A DNA stretch of 64,000 nucleotides. Source: a bacterium. GTDB lineage: Bacteria > Electryoneota > RPQS01 > DYHQ01. A program made the position numbers and the translations under genes. The notes under the pieces were generated by a model. It had not been told where the DNA came from, did not search any database, and worked only from the letters and a program-made list of their open reading frames with translations. Positions 34,714 through 41,961 of this stretch are shown here, piece after piece; the stretch's first letter is position 1; every line of letters starts with the position of its first letter. Location: assembly GCA_030622545.1 (NCBI GenBank), contig JAUXGA010000008.1:66321-130320 (forward strand), in the 5' to 3' direction.

Positions 34714-35031
34714 ATGGCAAAAGCAGGTAAACATAAAAAGCCGATTCAAATCGAAATCCTTGGACCCGGCAACGCCGTTTCTCAAATGACCGCGCAGGTT
34801 CTGGACGCCGCAATCCGCGATTTAGGCTTACTTCCCGACCGCGATATTCATCTGAATCTTATCCGGGATTCATCGGAAATCGCGGCCAGTGGTGTCTTTT
34901 GGACTCCTGCTGTCCGTGTGAACGGGGATTTGAAATGCACCGGACGCGTCCCGTCTCTCAAAGAGGTTCAAGGCTGGCTGAAGCAGCCGCCGGAGCAACC
35001 TTCCGCCCAGTCTCCTCCTCCTAAAGGATAA
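34714..35031 (+). CDS. Small thioredoxin-fold protein lacking the CxxC
   Basis: The 105-residue product follows the small redox-active disulfide protein family (TM0996/MTH895-like). These normally read ILGxGCxxCxxL, then VxxTPAxxVNGxVxxxGRVPSxxEI. Here the frame and second half match (IQIEILGPG, then GVFWTPAVRVNGDLKCTGRVPSLKEVQGWL). The active-site cysteines are replaced by Asn and Ser/Gln (GPGNAVSQM). It therefore cannot do dithiol chemistry in the usual way. One cysteine remains (LKCTG). The N-terminus is basic and the tail is Pro-rich (QPPEQPSAQSPPPKG). It may be a binding or scaffolding protein. No partner is obvious. Confidence 0.65.
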   Translation: MAKAGKHKKPIQIEILGPGNAVSQMTAQVLDAAIRDLGLLPDRDIHLNLIRDSSEIAASGVFWTPAVRVNGDLKCTGRVPSLKEVQGWLKQPPEQPSAQSPPPKG

Positions 35032-35151
35032 TAAAAATTGTTCGTCAGGACGAAGCGCGTCACTGGCGATGTCCTCTATCCTTTCATTTGGCTTTGTCTT
35101 CTTGAATTGAATTAGGTACTTACAATCTTCCCAAAATAGAAAGCTAATTTC

Positions 35152-36144
35152 ATGCGATTCTACATACACAAGCGGCACCTTTCCAATGCGTGCCTTTTTT
35201 TATGCCTGATGAGTTTTATCTGCTTCCTCGGCTCCTGTACGACACCCAAATTTCTGCAGAAGAAAGAGCCTTCCGTCCAGCGTCATGATCCTGTGAAAGC
35301 GAGAGATTTTGCGCTGGAACTTACGCCAACTTCCGCGAAAGTCGGCTGGAACGAAACCGTGGACATCGAAACCTGCATTAGCTGGGAAACCGAGCGGAGC
35401 TATCCGGTACGAATATCTGTGGCGGATTGTCCGTCTTGGCTGACCGTCACTCTTCAACCGGCGATTCTTGAGCCTGACCAAATCGGCAAGCTATCCATTT
35501 CTCCCATGATAGGTGAAGCGCAATTAGGCCCGACGGAAATCCTGCTGCAGGCCAGCGCGTATGGTATGAAGCAGCCGCGCGAGTTTCGCTTCACGGTCGA
35601 TATCACGCGCCAATCGGGTTCGTTTGCTCAAGTACTCTTAGCGCCCGTCAATCAGCAATGCCGCTCGTTTTGCGCGCAGATCTTCACATCAGGAAATCAA
35701 CCTGTCGTCAATTTCTATAATCTGCTCCCCGATTTGGGACAGGAATGCGATGACAAAAAAATCCTTCCCATGAGTCAACGCGTCAACGGCCGCCCTTATC
35801 CCATATCGGATGAAGGTTTTGGTTTTGGGCGAACCTGTCGCGTTGCCTTGGTGGCGTCACCGAGCGGAGAATACAACCTCGTGAATATCGCCCTTCCGGG
35901 GGCAAGCGTTCCTCCCGGAAATGTGCTGCTTCAACTGCGAAATGTTCGGGATTTCTGGCTTTCGCCGGATAATACCATCGCTCTGGTTCTGTCGAGCAAT
36001 TCGCTGAAACCTTATGATGTGCTGACAGGCCAGCTTCTCGGCGAGACATGCCATATCGTTGGACAACTCACTCATATCACATTGGAAGACGGAATAAACC
36101 TGACCGCTCAGGCGGATTACCCCTGTCGCTGGACGATTGAATAA
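35152..36144 (+). CDS. Lipoprotein of unknown function
   Basis: The 330-residue product has a signal peptide and lipobox FLGSC (Cys29). The mature part starts with a basic stretch. An Ig-like domain follows (LELTPTSAKVGWNETVDIETCISWETERSYPVRISVADCPSWLTVTL). The second half (VALVASPSGEYNLVNIALPG, FWLSPDNTIALVLSSNSLKPYDVLTG) is reminiscent of propeller-type blades. Several cysteines may form disulfides. I recognise no family. It ends in a strong terminator and starts a group of envelope genes (35-37.4 kb). Confidence 0.75.
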   Translation: MRFYIHKRHLSNACLFLCLMSFICFLGSCTTPKFLQKKEPSVQRHDPVKARDFALELTPTSAKVGWNETVDIETCISWETERSYPVRISVADCPSWLTVTLQPAILEPDQIGKLSISPMIGEAQLGPTEILLQASAYGMKQPREFRFTVDITRQSGSFAQVLLAPVNQQCRSFCAQIFTSGNQPVVNFYNLLPDLGQECDDKKILPMSQRVNGRPYPISDEGFGFGRTCRVALVASPSGEYNLVNIALPGASVPPGNVLLQLRNVRDFWLSPDNTIALVLSSNSLKPYDVLTGQLLGETCHIVGQLTHITLEDGINLTAQADYPCRWTIE

Positions 36145-36168
36145 CCTCTTTAAAAGAAAGTACCTACC

Positions 36169-36206
36169 GTCAGCCTTCGATATACACTCGGAGGCTGGCT
36201 TTTTTT
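36169..36206 (+). terminator. Intrinsic terminator
   Basis: GTCAGCCTTCGA and TCGGAGGCTGGC form a 12-bp stem (two G-U) with a 7-nt loop and seven T. Confidence 0.9.
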
Positions 36207-36207
36207 C

Positions 36208-36236
36208 TTGACTTCACAGGAAATAATCCGTAATAT
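36208..36236 (+). promoter_or_regulatory. Sigma-70 promoter for the outer-membrane protein/lipoprotein pair
   Basis: TTGACT (36208-36213), 17 bp, TAATAT (36231-36236). It begins two bases after the preceding terminator and stands about 45 bp before the start codon at 36283. Confidence 0.75.
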
Positions 36237-36282
36237 GTTATATCAATAGGCATAAATGCCGTCACCAAAATAGGAGGGACCC

Positions 36283-36864
36283 GTGAGAACATTACTCATT
36301 ATTTGCCTTCTAAGCTTGTTTGCATTGTCGATTCCCTATGCGCAGGCAAAGTCGTATCCGTTGGGCGTGGAGGCCTTCTTCGGCTGGGACGCACCTCTTG
36401 TTCAAGAGGACGTCAACAGTGGGCAGATGTGGGGTGTATCGGTGCGCGGCCACCTGTTGGCCTTTTTGCATGGACAGCTTGTCTTCCGTTCAACGTCGCA
36501 GCTCGATAAGGATATCGATGTGCAGCCGATAGGTACAGCTCCAATCACCGAAACGCTCGAAGGAGGGTCTTTGACTGGCTTCGGAGCGAATCTCATTTTG
36601 GCCGGTCGCGATCCGGCTTCGATTTGGCCGTATGGATTCGTCGGAATCTATTCGAACAACTTCAAACCCGGCAATCGCGACAGTGAAACCCTTTTCGGAC
36701 ATGCCTGGGGAGGGGGACTGGCCATCAACCTTTACCACAATCTTGTCTATGCGGACGTGAGCACCAGCCTCCTTATTATGCCGATTGAGGGCGGCGAAGC
36801 GACGCGCAAGAATTGGCAGGCGACTCTTGGTCTCATGTACATGTTTCAAATTCCCATGAAATAG
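36283..36864 (+). CDS. Outer-membrane beta-barrel protein (OmpA/porin-like, small)
   Basis: The start is a GTG with AGGAGGGA upstream. The 193-residue protein has a signal peptide ending IPYA|QAKS. It then alternates short strands and turns (GVEAFFGWDAP, MWGVSVRGHLLAFLHGQLVFR, TGFGANLILAG, WPYGFVGIYSNNFK, AWGGGLAINLYHNLVYADVSTSLLIM) and ends in an amphipathic strand with aromatic residues (WQATLGLMYMFQIPMK). This is the pattern of an eight-stranded outer-membrane barrel. No specific function can be assigned. The following lipoprotein gene is 12 bp away. Confidence 0.75.
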   Translation: MRTLLIICLLSLFALSIPYAQAKSYPLGVEAFFGWDAPLVQEDVNSGQMWGVSVRGHLLAFLHGQLVFRSTSQLDKDIDVQPIGTAPITETLEGGSLTGFGANLILAGRDPASIWPYGFVGIYSNNFKPGNRDSETLFGHAWGGGLAINLYHNLVYADVSTSLLIMPIEGGEATRKNWQATLGLMYMFQIPMK

Positions 36865-36876
36865 GAGGTTTCAATC

Positions 36877-37419
36877 ATGAAAAAGTGGCTTATACTATTA
36901 CCGGCTGTCGCCTTGACTTTTCTTGGTTGCGGCCTGATTTCAGGGGTTTTTACTATCGATCAAGAATTCGAGGATATTCATAGCAGCTCGGAGGAAGGCC
37001 ATCTCGATGTCTGGGACAAGGTCTTTATCGATTTGAACGATAGTCAGACTTATGAGGATCACAAGGACAAGCTCAAGGGCATCGAAAGCGCTTGCTTGAG
37101 CGCAACTGTAATAAATCATTTGAACCAGGATGTTTCCGGCGAAATCTGGATTGCTTACACGGAATACTTCGAAAAAGACAGCGTAACTAGCGCTGAAGAT
37201 GCAACGCTCATCTTTTCCGGTATCGCGCTGGGTCCGAATGATACACTTTATGTCACCTGTGCTGATATGGCAGATATCCTGACCGATGAGGGTCTGGACG
37301 CACTCGAGGACGCCGTGGAAGTTGGTCAGTTTTGGGCATACGGCTTCGGCAATGAGGATGAGTATGATGTGACCTTTAAGCACAACGTCCTCATACTGGC
37401 CATCGCCGCCGGTTTATAA
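36877..37419 (+). CDS. Lipoprotein of unknown function
   Basis: The 180-residue product has a lipobox TFLGC (Cys18) after a short signal peptide (KKWLILLPAVAL). The mature sequence is acidic and contains AYTEYFEKDSVTSAEDATLIFSGIALGPNDTLYVTCADMADIL, which looks like a beta-sandwich. AGGAGGT precedes the ATG. It shares a transcript with the barrel protein at 36283 and may be its partner. I recognise no family. Confidence 0.75.
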   Translation: MKKWLILLPAVALTFLGCGLISGVFTIDQEFEDIHSSSEEGHLDVWDKVFIDLNDSQTYEDHKDKLKGIESACLSATVINHLNQDVSGEIWIAYTEYFEKDSVTSAEDATLIFSGIALGPNDTLYVTCADMADILTDEGLDALEDAVEVGQFWAYGFGNEDEYDVTFKHNVLILAIAAGL

Positions 37420-37443
37420 GTCTATCGATATACTCTACAAGCA

Positions 37444-37475
37444 AAAAAGCCGAAGGTTTTTTCCTTCGGCTTTTT
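37444..37475. terminator. Bidirectional terminator between convergent units
   Basis: AAAAAGCCGAAGG and CCTTCGGCTTTTT form a perfect 13-bp stem with a T6 loop and A- and T-runs built into the arms. It serves the plus-strand lipoprotein and the minus-strand methyltransferase gene. Confidence 0.95.
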
Positions 37476-37518
37476 CTACGATTCCGATTCTGTTCTATCG
37501 AATCGGTTCCCTTATCTA

Positions 37519-38259
37519 TTATCGTCCTTCCACATGCAAAATCTTTGTTTTCCGGTTCAGCGTTCTCAGAATCAGATATATCACGACAGCTAACCCAAGC
37601 AGAATTCTCCAATGGAAATCCAAATCAAATCTGCGTTCATGAAGAAGATTGCTCACGATATCCAGAAATGCGAATGACGCCACGATGCCAAGCATACCCG
37701 AGTATTCCCGCTTCAAGATCGTTCGAAAAGAAAACGCCAAGTCCGCGGACTGCCAGCGCCTGAAATCAGGCAGAAATGCCGGTGTTGTCTCAGCCCATTG
37801 CAAATAGTCGTCGCCGAATTTCTTGCGCAGGAATTCCTCTTCTGCAAACATAATCCGTTCGTAATACAGCCAAAAGATGAAGACGCATAAAAGGCTCACC
37901 CACCAAACTTGCACAAACAAGGATAGTCCCAACCAGATAAAAAAATTGCCCAAATAGAGCGGATGCCTGACAATCGAATAGATTCCTCCGGTATTCAAAA
38001 CATCCGCTTCCTGCTCATTCACATTTCGCCCCGACGTTCCTTTGGGGACTTGACCAATGGTAAAAATGCGAATCCCTAATCCGACAAAGGATACCGCGAG
38101 ACAAAACAATTCCCACAGTTCTTCATACCGGCTGTCTTGTTCGAGGAATTCGGAGCTTTTCAATCCGACGAGAATGATGCCGAGCATGAGCAGCGGCAGA
38201 TAACTTCTCCATCTGAAAAGCCAATTCCCCGTTCTTTCGAATTCTTCCCGTAGAGCCAT
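37519..38259 (-). CDS. Membrane methyltransferase, isoprenylcysteine/phospholipid methyltransferase-like
   Basis: The 246-residue membrane protein contains the conserved SAM-dependent block TGGIYSIVRHPLYLGNFFIWLGLSL and the closing YYERIMFAEEEFLRKKFGDDYLQW, typical of ICMT/PEMT-like proteins. In bacteria without prenylated proteins these often methylate lipids. An extra C-terminal region with two more helices (LGIVASFAFLDIVSNLL and ILLGLAVVIYLIL) is present. It is the last gene of the minus-strand nuo region, separated from nuoN by a hairpin. Substrate unknown. Confidence 0.8.
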   Translation of the reverse strand: MALREEFERTGNWLFRWRSYLPLLMLGIILVGLKSSEFLEQDSRYEELWELFCLAVSFVGLGIRIFTIGQVPKGTSGRNVNEQEADVLNTGGIYSIVRHPLYLGNFFIWLGLSLFVQVWWVSLLCVFIFWLYYERIMFAEEEFLRKKFGDDYLQWAETTPAFLPDFRRWQSADLAFSFRTILKREYSGMLGIVASFAFLDIVSNLLHERRFDLDFHWRILLGLAVVIYLILRTLNRKTKILHVEGR

Positions 38260-38294
38260 TTGTATCTCTTAAAAATATCGCGTTCTGTATCAAT

Positions 38295-38326
38295 AAGAGC
38301 CGAGGATTTTTTATCTCTCGGCTCTT
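38295..38326. terminator. Hairpin between nuoN and the methyltransferase gene
   Basis: AAGAGCCGAG and CTCGGCTCTT form a 10-bp stem with a T-rich loop. On the minus strand it follows nuoN; the tail (ATTGATAC) is only moderately U-rich. Confidence 0.65.
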
Positions 38327-38358
38327 CTATTTTTCCGCAGCTTTAAACATCTATTTTG

Positions 38359-39798
38359 TTACGGCGCGACTAATTTAAACGCTTCGCCGGCGATGGCGAT
38401 AATTGGTGACCAGTAAACGCCCATCACGACGATAGGGACGACCAGAAACAAGAGGAGAAGTTTTGTCCCGACTCCTTCAGGGATGGGTTCGGATTTCAGC
38501 GGGTCGCGCAGGAACATCTCGCGGACAATCTTGACATAATACCAAAGCGACACGCCGCTGTTTAAAATCCCGATGATTGCCAGAGGAATCATATGCTGCT
38601 GAATCAGCGCGGCAAACAAGTAAAACTTACCGATGAATCCCGCGAGAGGCGGCAGACCCACCAGTGAGAAAAGAAAAATCGCAAAGACGACAGCGGTGAA
38701 CGGCGCGCGGTATCCTAAGCCTCGAAAGTCGCGCAATGTTTCACTGCCTTCCTTGCGCGCGACAATATCCACCGCGAAAAAAGCGCCGAAATTCATGAAG
38801 AGATAGACAACAAGGTAGAAGAGAACCGCCTGAAATCCTAAGAAACACGCCGCCGCGAAACCCATCAGAATATATCCGGCGTGCGCAATCGATGAATACG
38901 CGAGCAGGCGTTTCAGGTTCTGCTGACGAATCGCCGCTAAATTCCCCAGTGTCATCGTCGCGGCGCTGGCGAGCGTGAACATCACCGGCCAGTCCCAGCC
39001 CGCTTCCCAACCTTCGGGAAGCAACGTCACCGTCAGACGAAGCAGTGCAGCGAGTCCGGCCGCTTTCGGTGCGACGGAGAAGAAAGCCGTTATCGGCGTT
39101 GGCGCGCCTTCGTAAACATCCGGGCACCAGAAGTGAAACGGCACCATCGCTATTTTGTAGCCCAGCCCGGCCATGATAAAGAGCATCGCAAGGAAAAGCG
39201 TTATCGGCGATGTGCTTTCCTGCAGGAAATGATTTCGAATCATTTCGAAATCCGTCGAGCCGGTCAATCCATAGAGCAGCGACATTCCGAAAAGCATGAC
39301 GCCAGTGGAAACCGCTCCGTACAGGACATATTTCAGCGCGGCTTCTCCCGACGAGCGTTTGCCTCGATACACCCCCGCCAGAATATAGCTGGGAATCGAG
39401 ACCATTTCAATCGCTAAAAACAGGAGAATTAAATCGTGCGCACCCGAGAGCAGCGACATCCCCAAAGCGGAACCGACTAAAAGTAAGTAGTATTCCGCGT
39501 CGGTTTTGAAGGTGAAGAGGCTGAAAAGCACCGCCACCATCGTCGCCAAACAGAAAAAAACCTTGAAGAACAGCGCGAACGGATCATGCGCGTAAGTCGC
39601 AAAGATGGTCTGTGACGTTCCCGGCCAAGCGGATATGGCGGCGATAGCCGCCGCGCCTAAAATCACAAGCGCAACAATTCCCGCGCCGCGCCGCAAAGGC
39701 CGAATGACGTCGACAATCATCAGCACCACAAAGCCGATAATCAAAATCAGCTCGGGTGAAAAGTAGACAAGATGCGTGAGTGGAAATGGCATAGTCAA
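38359..39798 (-). CDS. nuoN: NADH-quinone oxidoreductase subunit N
   Basis: The 479-residue membrane protein is one of the three antiporter-like subunits of complex I. SYILAGVYRGKRSSGEAALKYVLYGAVSTGVMLFGMSLLYG, FKIAMVPFHFWCPDVYEGAPTPITAFFSVAPKAAG, and RLLAYSSIAHAGYILMG carry the conserved Lys and Glu residues of the proton path (the first reads GYKIAMVPFHFW in full). It normally follows nuoM directly; here a dCMP deaminase gene lies between them. It is the last nuo gene of the cluster. Confidence 0.96.
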   Translation of the reverse strand: MTMPFPLTHLVYFSPELILIIGFVVLMIVDVIRPLRRGAGIVALVILGAAAIAAISAWPGTSQTIFATYAHDPFALFFKVFFCLATMVAVLFSLFTFKTDAEYYLLLVGSALGMSLLSGAHDLILLFLAIEMVSIPSYILAGVYRGKRSSGEAALKYVLYGAVSTGVMLFGMSLLYGLTGSTDFEMIRNHFLQESTSPITLFLAMLFIMAGLGYKIAMVPFHFWCPDVYEGAPTPITAFFSVAPKAAGLAALLRLTVTLLPEGWEAGWDWPVMFTLASAATMTLGNLAAIRQQNLKRLLAYSSIAHAGYILMGFAAACFLGFQAVLFYLVVYLFMNFGAFFAVDIVARKEGSETLRDFRGLGYRAPFTAVVFAIFLFSLVGLPPLAGFIGKFYLFAALIQQHMIPLAIIGILNSGVSLWYYVKIVREMFLRDPLKSEPIPEGVGTKLLLLFLVVPIVVMGVYWSPIIAIAGEAFKLVAP

Positions 39799-39809
39799 GT
39801 ATTTAAAAT

Positions 39810-40304
39810 TTACTTCTCGCCGGTTTCACTGTGCGAGAAACGAAACTTTGAAATATCTGGATAAGTAACTTTGACGTTTGTCCGTTCGAAAACCAAGCGC
39901 GAGGCTTCCTCTCCCGGATAGTTACCAAAGACTTTGACACTTTTAATCCCGGAGTTCGCAATCATCCGCGCGCAAATCGTACAGGGAAAGACCGTGACGT
40001 AAATGTCAGCGCCGTCAACAGAAATGCCGTGACGGGCAGCTTGTAGGAGCGCATTCTGTTCGGCATGGAGGCAGTAGCAAAGTTCGAGGCGCTGACCGGA
40101 AGGAATATTGAGTTTGTCGCGCTCGCAGCCACCTAAATCTTCCGGGTGCGGATGACCTGCCGGTGGTCCGTTGTAGCCCGTGCACAGAATCTGATTATTC
40201 TTGACAATGAGCGCGCCGACTTTGCGGCGCAGGCAAACCGAACGCTCTTTGATGAGCTGCGCGATGCCGTAGAAATATTCGTCCCAGGAAATGCGGTCGG
40301 TCAT
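39810..40304 (-). CDS. Deoxycytidylate (dCMP) deaminase
   Basis: The zinc site is HAEQNALLQAA with PCTICARMIANSG, and the N-terminus RISWDEYFYGIAQLIKERSVCLRRKVGALIVKNNQILCTGYNG matches ComEB/dCMP deaminases. The enzyme makes dUMP for thymidylate synthesis. The ORF track starts at 40382, inside nuoM. I use the ATG at 40304 because it is where the family similarity begins and it clears the overlap. It is wedged between nuoM and nuoN on the same strand with no terminator, so it should be co-transcribed with them. No functional link to respiration is apparent. Confidence 0.9.
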   Translation of the reverse strand: MTDRISWDEYFYGIAQLIKERSVCLRRKVGALIVKNNQILCTGYNGPPAGHPHPEDLGGCERDKLNIPSGQRLELCYCLHAEQNALLQAARHGISVDGADIYVTVFPCTICARMIANSGIKSVKVFGNYPGEEASRLVFERTNVKVTYPDISKFRFSHSETGEK

Positions 40305-40365
40305 GTTATTTATCGTCCGTCGGAATCTCGCCATTGCGCGTCTGGAGACACACAACGGCGAATGA

Positions 40366-41937
40366 TTACATCCCCGCTGCACGCGCGCCGAGCATGACGA
40401 CTTCGTTCAAGTAGTTCAAGGTAGCGTCCATCATGTGCAGGACGGGTTGCGGAAAGACGCCGAGGAAAATGATAATCGCGGCCAGTGGAATCAGCGTAAA
40501 CAACTCGCGGCCATTAATATCCGACAACGTTTTCCAACGGTCAGGCAGCGTGCCGAGGAACATGCGTTGAATCGCCCAGAGAATATAGCCTGCTGTAATA
40601 ATAATCCCGAAAACGGAAATAATCGTGAATGTCTGCCACGTGGGGAAGGCACCGACGAACGAAAGCGCTTCGGAAATAAACGCCGATAATCCCGGCAGAC
40701 CCATCGCCGCGAAAAATGCCAGCGCAAAAATACCGCTGTAAACCGGCATCTGATTCGCCAATCCGCCAAAGCCAAGCTTGCCCCGCAGTTCCACTTCCGG
40801 ATAATCTTTGGGATAGACGAGGAAACGGTGATGCGCGCGGTCGTAAATCACTCCGACGAGCAAAAAGAGCATGGCTGTCACGCATCCATGATTGAACATC
40901 TGGAACACCGCGCCGTTGATGCCTGCCGGTGTAAAGCTCGCCATTCCCAGCATGACGATTCCCATGTGCGAAATCGAGCTGTACGCGACCAGCTTCTTTA
41001 AGTCTTTCTGCGCCAGCGCGCAGAATGCTCCATAGATGATATTCACCATCCCCATGAACGCAATGAACCACGCGAATTGCATCGTCGTATCGGGCAGCAT
41101 CGGGTAGCTGATGCGCAGGATGCCGTAGGTTCCCATCTTCAACAAAACTCCGGCCAGAATCACGGAAATCGCCGTCGGAGCTTCGACGTGTGCGTCCGGA
41201 AGCCACGTATGGAAGGGGACCATCGGAATCTTAATCGCGAATCCGATAAAGAGTCCGAAGAACATCAGCGTGCGAACGGTGCCGCCTTTAAGCCAATCTC
41301 CCTGCAGACCCTGATTCATCATGTCCAGCATGTTGAAGGTGTGAGCGCCGGTGACAGGGTCGCGGGTGTTCAAGTAGAACGCGATTATCACCAGCAACAT
41401 CAGCAGCGACCCGAAGAAGGTATAGAGGAAGAACTTTATCGCTGCATATTCCCGCCGCGGGCCGCCCCAGACACCGATGAGGAAATACATCGGCAGAAGC
41501 ATAATCTCCCAGAAGACATAAAAGAGGAAGAAATCGAGAGCGACAAAGGTTCCTATCATGCCCGCTTCCAACAGGAGAAACATGATAAAGTAACCCTTGA
41601 CCGCTTTCGTGATGCCCCACGATGCGAAAATGCACAGGAAACAGAGGAGTGCTGTCAGCCCTATCATCGGCATCGAGAGTCCGTCCGCACCGACGAAATA
41701 CTCGATATTGAACGCGGGAATCCATGATACATGATCAATGAATTGAAAACCGCCTTCCTGATTGATTCCTGTCTTCGATGGATCGAAATTCACCCAGGTG
41801 ACAGCGCCGATAATCAGCACCAATCCCGTGAAAAAAGCCGACGTCCATCGGATCAGATTGTGCCGGTCACGCGGAATAAAGAGAAGAATCACGATGCCAA
41901 CCACCGGCAAAAAAGTCATGTAAGTTAGAGGACTCAT
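40366..41937 (-). CDS. nuoM: NADH-quinone oxidoreductase subunit M
   Basis: This 523-residue antiporter-like subunit has FIMFLLLEAGMIGTFVALDFFLFYVFWEIMLLPMYFLIG with the conserved Glu, AIKIPMVPFHTWLPDAHVEAPTAISVILAGVLLKMGTYG, and KKLVAYSSISHMGIVMLG. It translocates protons in the membrane arm of complex I. It starts 24 bp after nuoL. The subunit M/L order and close spacing are standard. Confidence 0.97.
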   Translation of the reverse strand: MSPLTYMTFLPVVGIVILLFIPRDRHNLIRWTSAFFTGLVLIIGAVTWVNFDPSKTGINQEGGFQFIDHVSWIPAFNIEYFVGADGLSMPMIGLTALLCFLCIFASWGITKAVKGYFIMFLLLEAGMIGTFVALDFFLFYVFWEIMLLPMYFLIGVWGGPRREYAAIKFFLYTFFGSLLMLLVIIAFYLNTRDPVTGAHTFNMLDMMNQGLQGDWLKGGTVRTLMFFGLFIGFAIKIPMVPFHTWLPDAHVEAPTAISVILAGVLLKMGTYGILRISYPMLPDTTMQFAWFIAFMGMVNIIYGAFCALAQKDLKKLVAYSSISHMGIVMLGMASFTPAGINGAVFQMFNHGCVTAMLFLLVGVIYDRAHHRFLVYPKDYPEVELRGKLGFGGLANQMPVYSGIFALAFFAAMGLPGLSAFISEALSFVGAFPTWQTFTIISVFGIIITAGYILWAIQRMFLGTLPDRWKTLSDINGRELFTLIPLAAIIIFLGVFPQPVLHMMDATLNYLNEVVMLGARAAGM

Positions 41938-41961
41938 TTTCGTCGCAACTATTTTAACGAA

